Below are positions 1 to 3,488 of a stretch of 34,468 bases of DNA, one piece after another (positions within the stretch are counted from its first letter, which is position 1; the number at the start of each line of letters is the position of its first letter). Under the pieces are notes generated by a model. The model was not told the DNA's origin, did no database searches, and saw only the letters and a program-made list of their open reading frames with translations. The translations under genes were made by a program, and so were the position numbers. The stretch comes from a virus, in IMG/VR virus record IMGVR_UViG_3300030107_003227, positions 1 to 34,468 of that record; one strand, 5' to 3'.

Positions 1-138
1 AGCAAAACTTGCGACGTGTATAGCATCACCATACGGGTCATTTATTGGTAACTTAAATTCACGCGTGCCATTTTTCTTTTGTCTTGATGTTGTAACTTCT
101 TGAATATTAAGTAGTTGCAAGGTATCTTTTATATTCAT
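1..138 (-). CDS. Partial hypothetical protein (N-terminal 46 residues)
   Basis: This leftward gene starts with ATG at 138 and is still open at the window edge, so only its first 46 codons are seen. The product begins MNIKDTLQLLNIQEVTTSRQ and looks like a short N-terminal helix followed by a polar stretch. I do not recognise the family. It follows the gene at 158-388 by only 19 bases. The leader holds a three-frame stop (150-160) and an A/T-rich tract up to the start, as in the other genes of this module. It probably shares the transcript that starts at the promoter-like element at 409-442. Confidence 0.6.
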   Translation of the reverse strand, partial: MNIKDTLQLLNIQEVTTSRQKKNGTREFKLPINDPYGDAIHVASFA

Positions 139-149
139 ATTATTTATTT

Positions 150-160
150 TTAGTTAGTTA
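150..160 (-). other. Three-frame stop cassette before the leftmost gene
   Basis: The minus strand reads TAACTAACTAA, which places a stop codon in all three frames. Its first TAA overlaps the stop of the 158-388 gene. It lies 11 bases before the ATG of the next gene. The same 11-mer recurs at 1602-1612 and 2244-2254. Confidence 0.5.
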
Positions 161-388
161 TTTTTTAATGAAAAATCTATCTCCATAAACGTCAGACCAC
201 TTTATATCTATCAAATCTTGATTTGTCCATATAAATAAATCTCTCATTTGTTCAACTGTTAATTCACCAAATAAATTACTTTGTTTTAATGTTTCTTCCA
301 TTTTCTGTGGAGCAGATTCGTACTTTTCTTGAGCAGTTTTAATTGTCTTTTTATGCTCTGGTTTTAATTGTTGCCATAATGTCTTCAT
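158..388 (-). CDS. Small helical hypothetical protein, 76 aa
   Basis: The 76-residue product is charged and mostly helical in composition. It begins MKTLWQQLKPEHKKTIKTAQ and ends in the basic tail FFIKK. It has no signal peptide, membrane segment or cysteine motif. I recall similar short proteins from marine phage genomes, but none with a known function. The start is supported by the promoter-like element at 409-442, which ends 20 bases upstream of the ATG. Its stop is part of a three-frame stop cassette. It is probably a small early gene; that role is inferred only from its place in a promoter-dense cluster. Confidence 0.7.
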   Translation of the reverse strand: MKTLWQQLKPEHKKTIKTAQEKYESAPQKMEETLKQSNLFGELTVEQMRDLFIWTNQDLIDIKWSDVYGDRFFIKK

Positions 389-408
389 ATTATTATATTT
401 TATTTGTT

Positions 409-442
409 TATATTATCTTACTATTGTCGTATTTATTTTGTG
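409..442 (-). promoter_or_regulatory. Repeated promoter-like element P1
   Basis: On the minus strand this reads CACAA, 19 further bases, then AGATAATATA, with exactly 24 bases from the first C to AGAT. Six such elements exist in the module with the same spacing. P1 lies directly after the stop of the 443-652 gene and 20 bases before the start of the 158-388 gene. It does not match the TAnnTTTG -7 box of Bacteroidota housekeeping promoters, so a phage-specific or modified polymerase is possible. Confidence 0.7.
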
Positions 443-652
443 TTAGCACAACATTGTTCCATAACCTCTACGTTGAGTCATCTTAGCTATTTTTGCCGCG
501 TCACTTTTTGACAGTATCTGGATAGAATTACCAGTCTTGTGATTAATGAGAGGTACGCAACCATATGCTTCCGTAGTTGAGCAATTAACACAAGTATTAT
601 AACCAAGACTGACTCTTACGCTAGGTATTATATTTTTACATTTACACCTCAT
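443..652 (-). CDS. Small cysteine-rich, zinc-ribbon-like protein, 69 aa
   Basis: The product starts MRCKCKNIIPSVRVSLGYN and then has CVNC at about residues 21-24, with a further Cys at 32. CxC plus CxxC resembles a minimal treble-clef or zinc-ribbon knuckle, so it is probably a small metal-binding protein. A polar tail containing QILSKSDAAKIAKMTQRRGYG follows. It is the second cistron after the 654-863 gene, separated by one base, so the two are surely co-transcribed, probably from P2. Its stop abuts P1. Similar proteins occur in marine phages, function unknown. Zinc binding is inferred from the cysteines only. Confidence 0.7.
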   Translation of the reverse strand: MRCKCKNIIPSVRVSLGYNTCVNCSTTEAYGCVPLINHKTGNSIQILSKSDAAKIAKMTQRRGYGTMLC

Positions 653-653
653 A

Positions 654-863
654 TTAGTTCCAAGTTGGAAAGTAATCCTCTGATATTAGTACTAAACCAC
701 CATGACCATGACCAGTACTGTGTATAGCAAACCAGTCAGTAACTTTATCTGAACCAAATTTAGATGGTAAGTCAGATATAGTATATGCTCTGTAAGGCAT
801 ATTGTTAATTAAATAGTTTAAGTAATTTTTGTTTTTTTGTGTTTTTAATTTTTTTATAGTCAT
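654..863 (-). CDS. Small hypothetical protein, 69 aa
   Basis: The product has a lysine-rich start (MTIKKLKTQKNKNYLNYL) and a histidine/glycine-rich stretch HSTGHGHGGLV near residues 48-58. The His/Gly cluster might bind metal, but there is no complete known motif. The ATG lies 19 bases downstream of promoter-like element P2, which supports the start. It is tightly followed by the cysteine-rich gene at 443-652. No family recognised. Confidence 0.65.
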   Translation of the reverse strand: MTIKKLKTQKNKNYLNYLINNMPYRAYTISDLPSKFGSDKVTDWFAIHSTGHGHGGLVLISEDYFPTWN

Positions 864-882
864 ATTATTATATTTATTTGTA

Positions 883-916
883 TATATTATCTTATAGTAA
901 TCGAATTTATTTTGTG
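883..916 (-). promoter_or_regulatory. Repeated promoter-like element P2
   Basis: Minus strand: CACAAAATAAATTCG, then AGATAATATA starting 24 bases after the first C. It lies between the 929-1183 gene and the 654-863 gene, 19 bases before the latter's ATG. Its first 14 bases (CACAAAATAAATNC) are almost identical to P1. Confidence 0.7.
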
Positions 917-928
917 TAATACTTTTTA

Positions 929-1183
929 TTAATCTAAACTTGGTTTTCTACCATTTTTAATATCTATATCTATACATTCTTTAATCGCTTTACTCATTAA
1001 ATCTACTTCATGTTTTACTTCATTGTTCCATATTTCCTCAGCACTTTGTTCTAACTCTACCACATCTTCTTCACTAAGGTGACTGAAATATCCTAAGTGG
1101 TGTTCTTGACCGAAAGAGTCATACACATGAACTGTAAAGTGTGTGTTACCTTGATACTTATTTAATACTATTTTTCTATTCAT
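929..1183 (-). CDS. Hypothetical protein, 84 aa
   Basis: An 84-residue acidic protein. The N-terminal half is probably beta-rich (NTHFTVHVYDSFGQEHHLGY) and the C-terminal half a charged helix (EEDVVELEQSAEEIWNNEVK). No membrane segment or catalytic motif is seen. It is the only gene of the cluster without a copy of the 34-nt promoter element directly upstream. Instead it is preceded by a different conserved motif (1218-1236) and the tRNA-like element (1275-1345), so it may be read through from P3 or have its own promoter. Family not recognised. Confidence 0.65.
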   Translation of the reverse strand: MNRKIVLNKYQGNTHFTVHVYDSFGQEHHLGYFSHLSEEDVVELEQSAEEIWNNEVKHEVDLMSKAIKECIDIDIKNGRKPSLD

Positions 1184-1217
1184 TTTATTATTTTTTTCAT
1201 ATTATTTACTTTTAATA

Positions 1218-1236
1218 GTGTGACATTAGGGTATTA
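1218..1236. promoter_or_regulatory. Copy 1 of a conserved intergenic motif (TGTGACAYTAGGGTRTTA)
   Basis: The plus strand has TGTGACATTAGGGTATTA. A second copy with 16 of 18 identical bases (TGTGACACTAGGGTGTTA) lies at 2712-2729, upstream of the first rightward gene. Both are intergenic and in the same orientation. The second can fold a six-pair stem with a TAGG loop; this one folds less well. A protein-binding site is one reading, but only two copies are seen. Confidence 0.35.
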
Positions 1237-1274
1237 CTCTCTTTATTTAACTACCAATTGTCACAGTTTATAAA

Positions 1275-1345
1275 AGGTTGAGGTGATAGTTGTGAGACTT
1301 GAACTCACTCCATTTACAGGGCCGCCTTCACTACCACCTCGACCT
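1275..1345 (-). ncRNA. tRNA-like / degenerate tRNA element
   Basis: On the minus strand this 71-base element has complementary ends. The first 16 bases (AGGTCGAGGTGGTAGT) pair with the last 16, with one C/A mismatch and one G-U pair. Inside lies GTGAG-TTCAAGT-CTCAC, a perfect 5-bp stem with a 7-base loop matching the universal tRNA T-arm (TTCRANY). A sequence like a tyrosine anticodon loop, CTGTAAA, sits between them, but its flanks do not pair and there is no room for a D-arm. It is therefore not a canonical tRNA. It could be a decayed tRNA, a tRNA mimic in the mRNA between the 1356-1586 and 929-1183 genes, or a processing signal. Confidence 0.45.
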
Positions 1346-1347
1346 GT

Positions 1348-1358
1348 CTAACTAACTA
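1348..1358 (-). other. Three-frame stop ending the 1356-1586 gene
   Basis: The minus strand reads TAGTTAGTTAG, giving stops in all three frames. The first TAG is the stop codon of the 1356-1586 gene, and the tRNA-like element begins two bases later. It is a TAG version of the TAACTAACTAA cassettes seen elsewhere in this module. Confidence 0.45.
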
Positions 1359-1586
1359 AATTAGTTCTTTATTTCTTAACACTGTTGGTATGTTATTAGT
1401 CGCAGTGTATGACTTATACTTTTCCCAACATGGTAGAGTAGTTAATTTTTCTTTCATAATTTCATACACTTTGTCATGATTATAAGTAATTTCATCACCT
1501 TTTTTGTTAGTAAATGTTATTACTTGATTTTTACCTACTAGACTCATTCTTACAACAAATCTTTTACTTTTTAATACATTTTCCAT
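1356..1586 (-). CDS. Duplicated small protein, copy B, 76 aa
   Basis: This product is a clear paralogue of the one at 2008-2232. Both share KRFV(V/I)R, SL(V/I)G, ITFT, KKG, TYNHD, VY, KYKSYT and TNNIPT in the same order. The family looks like a small beta-strand-rich domain followed by a helix. It has one cysteine (PCW), conserved in position with the paralogue's NCF. No known family is recognised. The start is supported by P3, 41 bases upstream, and by a leader with a three-frame stop shared with the paralogue. Its role is unknown. The preserved core after clear divergence suggests both copies are under selection. Confidence 0.75.
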   Translation of the reverse strand: MENVLKSKRFVVRMSLVGKNQVITFTNKKGDEITYNHDKVYEIMKEKLTTLPCWEKYKSYTATNNIPTVLRNKELI

Positions 1587-1601
1587 AATTTTTAGTTTAA
1601 T

Positions 1602-1612
1602 TTAGTTAGTTA
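1602..1612 (-). other. Three-frame stop cassette in the leader of the copy B gene
   Basis: The minus strand reads TAACTAACTAA between P3 and the ATG at 1586. It would end translation in any frame entering from upstream before the real start. The copy A leader has the identical 11-mer at 2244-2254. Confidence 0.5.
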
Positions 1613-1627
1613 TTATTTATTTACATT

Positions 1628-1661
1628 TATATTATCTTACTTACATCTAATTTATATTGTG
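1628..1661 (-). promoter_or_regulatory. Repeated promoter-like element P3
   Basis: Minus strand: CACAATATAAATTAG, then AGATAATATA starting 24 bases after the first C. It lies 41 bases upstream of the copy B gene, and its downstream leader matches that of P4 closely (ATAATAACTAACTAAA). Confidence 0.7.
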
Positions 1662-1724
1662 TAAAGTATATATTTTGTTTACTTGTTATTTTTAGTTTAG
1701 TAGTATTACACTACATCTCTGTGT

Positions 1725-1871
1725 CTATAATAATTCTATTGACATATTTAGTTCATCAAATAGTTTACCATATTCACTTTCATATACATTATCAAGTGTG
1801 TAAACTTCACTATTCACTGTCATTTCATAGATATCATTATCAGAATCTATTTTTAGAATTATTTCTTTCAT
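1725..1871 (-). CDS. Small acidic protein, 48 aa
   Basis: An ATG at 1871 opens a 48-codon frame ending in TAG at 1725-1727. The product begins MKEIILKIDSDNDIYEMTVN, contains VYTLDNVYESEYGKLFDEL and ends SIELL. It is acidic, likely two strands plus a helix, with no cysteine or membrane segment. It was recognised by position: its ATG is 22 bases downstream of promoter-like element P6, exactly as for its neighbours, and the gap between neighbouring genes would otherwise be large. A longer rightward frame over the same bases has low-complexity composition and no promoter. The 11-codon remnant at 2282-2317 appears to be a lost second copy. Function unknown. Confidence 0.65.
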   Translation of the reverse strand: MKEIILKIDSDNDIYEMTVNSEVYTLDNVYESEYGKLFDELNMSIELL

Positions 1872-1893
1872 ATTTATTATTTTTGGTTACATA

Positions 1894-1927
1894 TATATTA
1901 TCTGATGGTGTTCGAATTAAGTTTGTG
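1894..1927 (-). promoter_or_regulatory. Repeated promoter-like element P6
   Basis: Minus strand: CACAAACTTAATTCGA, then AGATAATATA starting 24 bases after the first C. It lies 22 bases before the 48-residue gene. Flanks on both sides resemble those of P5: ATATATGTAA on the downstream side, and GTGACTGG with GCTATACA (plus strand) on the upstream side. Confidence 0.7.
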
Positions 1928-1955
1928 ACTGGAGTGGGCGAGTAATTTGCTATAC

Positions 1956-2006
1956 ACTTCGTGCTATACACGAGTGCCTTTCGATACTTCGTGTTTCACA
2001 CTTCGT
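1956..2006. repeat. Short ACTTCGTG repeats with a hairpin
   Basis: The plus strand has ACTTCGTG at 1956 and 1986, and ACTTCGT at 2000. The first copy also forms a stem, TCGTG-CTATA-CACGA, extendable by three pairs around one bulged base. The cluster lies in the short gap after the stop of the 2008-2232 gene and before P6. It could help end the upstream transcript, but there is no U-tract. Confidence 0.4.
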
Positions 2007-2007
2007 T

Positions 2008-2232
2008 TTACCTACAGAATGTTGGTATGTTGTTTGTGTTTGTGTAAGACTTATACTTCTTGAAACAGTTCATAGACTCGAATCTATCTTTGTTACGAGT
2101 ATATACTTCGTCGTGATTGTAAGTTACTTCTTTACCTTTCTTAGTAGTGAATGTGATGATTGTGTTAGTTCCGATTAAAGACTTTCTAATTACAAATCTT
2201 TTTGTTGTGATGTTGTTAGTTTCTTTTTTCAT
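2008..2232 (-). CDS. Duplicated small protein, copy A, 74 aa
   Basis: Paralogue of the protein at 1356-1586. Residues from about 10 onward (TKRFVIRKSLIGTNTIITFT) align without gaps through TYNHDEVY to the end at NNIPTFCR. Copy A is more basic, has two cysteines, and its extreme N-terminus differs (MKKETNNITT). The start is supported by P4, 29 bases upstream, and by the shared leader with the three-frame stop. It is the first full-length gene of the leftward cluster. Family and function unknown; a DNA- or protein-binding role would be a guess. Confidence 0.75.
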   Translation of the reverse strand: MKKETNNITTKRFVIRKSLIGTNTIITFTTKKGKEVTYNHDEVYTRNKDRFESMNCFKKYKSYTNTNNIPTFCR

Positions 2233-2243
2233 TTTATTTAATT

Positions 2244-2254
2244 TTAGTTAGTTA
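2244..2254 (-). other. Three-frame stop cassette in the leader of the copy A gene
   Basis: The minus strand reads TAACTAACTAA between P4 and the ATG at 2232, identical to the cassette in the copy B leader at 1602-1612. Confidence 0.5.
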
Positions 2255-2261
2255 TTATATT

Positions 2262-2295
2262 TATATTATCTATTGTTATACTTATTTAGTTTGTG
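2262..2295 (-). promoter_or_regulatory. Repeated promoter-like element P4
   Basis: Minus strand: CACAAACTAAATAAG, then AGATAATATA starting 24 bases after the first C. It lies 29 bases before the copy A gene and overlaps the end of the 11-codon remnant at 2282-2317. Confidence 0.7.
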
Positions 2296-2317
2296 AGTCA
2301 TAAATATTTCTTTTCAT
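2282..2317 (-). pseudogene. 11-codon remnant of a duplicated small gene
   Basis: Downstream of P5 an ATG at 2317 opens only 11 codons (MKRNIYDSQTK) before TAA. Its first bases (ATGAAAAGAAATATT) resemble the start of the 48-residue gene at 1725-1871 (ATGAAAGAAATAATT), and both follow similar promoters (P5 and P6) with the same ATATATGTAA flank. By gene order this is where the partner gene of copy A should be. It is best read as the deletion-shortened twin of the 48-residue gene. A functional leader peptide cannot be excluded. Confidence 0.4.
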
Positions 2318-2329
2318 TTGACTTACATA

Positions 2330-2363
2330 TATAATATCTAGGTGTAGTCGAGTTAAGCTTGTG
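2330..2363 (-). promoter_or_regulatory. Repeated promoter-like element P5
   Basis: Minus strand: CACAAGCTTAACTCGA, then AGATATTATA starting 24 bases after the first C, one base off the AGATAATATA consensus. It is the outermost promoter of the leftward module, only 12 bases before the 11-codon remnant. It may now serve mainly copy A. Confidence 0.6.
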
Positions 2364-2390
2364 AGTGGCGGAGGATAAATGCTATACATC

Positions 2391-2405
2391 AGCTGCGCTG
2401 CAGCT
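2391..2405. repeat. Perfect hairpin 1
   Basis: AGCTGC-GCT-GCAGCT: a 6-bp perfect stem with a 3-base loop, followed one base later by a second hairpin. It lies upstream of P5 on the leftward side. Confidence 0.6.
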
Positions 2406-2406
2406 T

Positions 2407-2422
2407 ACTGACTAGCGTCAGT
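2407..2422. repeat. Perfect hairpin 2
   Basis: ACTGAC-TAGC-GTCAGT: a 6-bp perfect stem with a 4-base loop, directly after hairpin 1. No T-tract follows on either strand, so a simple intrinsic terminator is unlikely. A protein-binding site or structured-RNA function fits better. Confidence 0.6.
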
Positions 2423-2538
2423 GTGCCTCGCTTGTATGGTCAATGATGTACCAATCATATACATATAGTATCAAGACAGGATCTAGCTGAGGTCGTGAGT
2501 AGCAGTAGCAGTAGAGATAAGCAAGGTGTTACTACTAG

Positions 2539-2557
2539 AGATTATCTAGAATAATCT
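2539..2557. repeat. Inverted repeat AGATTAT-CTAGA-ATAATCT
   Basis: Perfect 7-bp arms around a 5-base centre in the non-coding divergence region. The dyad suggests an operator for a dimeric regulator, though none is identified in the window. The arms resemble part of the AGATAATATA box of the repeated promoters. Confidence 0.4.
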
Positions 2558-2711
2558 GAATAATTATATACGAAATAAATAAAACGTAAAAAAATCAAAA
2601 AGAAATCAAAAAAGGAAGAGGGGCCTGGGTTTTCTACAAACAATTTCACAAAAATAAAAAGTGAGGGGAGGATAGGCGCAGGACAACACTTCAATATTTA
2701 TAATGCTTTTT

Positions 2712-2729
2712 TGTGACACTAGGGTGTTA
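2712..2729. promoter_or_regulatory. Copy 2 of the conserved intergenic motif
   Basis: TGTGACACTAGGGTGTTA on the plus strand, 71 bases before the first rightward gene. It matches the copy at 1219-1236 at 16 of 18 bases. ACAC-TAGG-GTGT within it forms a small stem-loop. Confidence 0.35.
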
Positions 2730-2799
2730 ATAATTATATAGTAACAAGCTAATGTCATAATTCACTTAAATATCTAAAATTCCATGTAATAATATTATT

Positions 2800-3036
2800 A
2801 TGAACAGTTCACCTATTAAACTAAAACAGAAATTATCACCTAAGGCTGCCGCTGATAAAAAGCGTAGAGATATAGCTATGGCTAAAACGCCTGCTAGGAA
2901 ACGTAAGAAAGCGCAGAATCAAAGACTTGGTCAAAGATCAGACAGTGATATACACCACATGCCAAATGGTAAAGTTAAAAGAGTGAGTATAAAAGGTAAC
3001 CGTGGTAATTTTGGCCGCGGTACTAAGAGTGAATAA
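2800..3036 (+). CDS. Small very basic protein with SPIK/KLSP motif, 78 aa
   Basis: A lysine/arginine-rich 78-residue protein, likely disordered, containing NSSPIKLKQKLSPKAAA, a KTPARKRKK stretch and an RGNFGRG tail. The composition suits nucleic-acid binding or a packaged virion component. Its N-terminal SPIK...KLSP resembles SPFKKKLSPMK at the start of the internal-protein candidate at 27446-28285, which hints at a shared virion-related signal. It is the first gene of the rightward module. The ATG at 2800 follows an AT palindrome without a Shine-Dalgarno site. Function inferred only loosely. Confidence 0.7.
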   Translation: MNSSPIKLKQKLSPKAAADKKRRDIAMAKTPARKRKKAQNQRLGQRSDSDIHHMPNGKVKRVSIKGNRGNFGRGTKSE

Positions 3037-3063
3037 ATTATTAACCAAATAAAACCAAAAACT

Positions 3064-3357
3064 ATGACTTATTTGTATTACAAGACTAGTACAATGACTA
3101 GCAATGTTAAACCGAATGAAAAAACTATTAACCAATGGACGCATCTAGCTGACAAAAGTAACTGGCGTATTACACAGTTACCTAACGGTTTTTATCAAAC
3201 TGAAGTAAATGATCCAGAAAATGATAAAAATTGGCATGATGTTACAAGAAGAGAAACCGTAGAAGGCGCTGAAGCAGCAATTGACGGAAGCATCGACCAT
3301 TTCTTAAAGAAATTAGAGGCTATAAAAGGACCAAAAGTAGTAAAAACATTCGAATAG
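3064..3357 (+). CDS. Hypothetical protein, 97 aa
   Basis: The product has the core WRITQLPNGFYQTEVNDPEN, then WHDVTRRETVEGAEAAIDGS and a C-terminal helix. I recall this core from marine phage hypothetical proteins, without a known role. I take the ATG at 3064 because it follows an A-rich leader (AACCAAATAAAACCAAAAAC). An in-frame ATG at 3094 is a possible alternative that would remove ten residues. Its TAG stop overlaps the GTG of the small membrane-protein frame at 3357. Confidence 0.7.
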   Translation: MTYLYYKTSTMTSNVKPNEKTINQWTHLADKSNWRITQLPNGFYQTEVNDPENDKNWHDVTRRETVEGAEAAIDGSIDHFLKKLEAIKGPKVVKTFE

Positions 3358-3464
3358 TGAAGTTATTAAGCAAAATAGGCTTAATAATTATCGGGTGGAT
3401 AGGTATATTTATTACAATACTTCTATATTGTATATCTATTAAGTCTATTTTCTTATTATTTTAA
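3357..3464 (+). CDS. Possible small single-pass membrane protein, 35 aa (GTG start)
   Basis: A GTG overlapping the preceding stop (TAGTG) opens 35 codons: MKLLSKIGLIIIGWIGIF followed by ITILLYCISIKSIFLLF and TAA. It has a positively charged start and one long hydrophobic segment (about residues 7-29), the look of a small inner-membrane protein. Overlapping stop/start pairs are used elsewhere in this genome (TAATG at 8189 and 8999), which supports coupling. Against it are the GTG start and the shortness. It could be a small lysis or membrane-modulating protein, but nothing proves it. Confidence 0.45.
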   Translation: MKLLSKIGLIIIGWIGIFITILLYCISIKSIFLLF

Positions 3465-3488
3465 TAAAATTTAATTAAATCTAAAAAC

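Larger units (their letters stand above)
2366..2799. other. Non-coding region between divergent modules
   Basis: These 434 bases separate the leftward small-gene module from the rightward structural module and hold no credible gene. They contain two adjacent perfect hairpins (2391-2422), (AGTAGC)-type short repeats at 2498-2514, an inverted repeat at 2539-2557, an A/purine-rich tract at about 2588-2625 with repeated AAATCAAAAA, a G-rich stretch near 2660-2680 and a conserved motif at 2712-2729. A TAATAATATTATTA palindrome (2787-2800) touches the first rightward ATG. It is a plausible control region, and perhaps an origin, but no recognised origin or promoter consensus was found. Confidence 0.6.

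Noticed and set aside
1218-1236. T7/T3-type phage RNA polymerase promoter
   Set aside because: The reverse strand (TAATACCCTAATGTCACACT) recalls T7/T3 promoters superficially, but the core and initiation region do not match and no single-subunit RNA polymerase gene is in the window.
1275-1345. A canonical tyrosine tRNA
   Set aside because: Although the T-arm is perfect and CTGTAAA is present, there is no D-arm and the anticodon stem does not pair, so it is reported only as tRNA-like.
1721-1945. Rightward 74-codon frame rich in His, Tyr, Leu and Ser
   Set aside because: It is antisense to the 48-codon leftward gene and runs through promoter-like element P6; its composition is typical of a shadow frame.
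1956-2006. CRISPR-like short repeats
   Set aside because: Units are only 7-8 bases, irregularly spaced and without spacers of constant length.
2938-3144. Leftward 68-codon frame near the start of the rightward module
   Set aside because: It overlaps two rightward genes with coherent products and A-rich leaders, and is hydrophobic and low-complexity like an antisense shadow.
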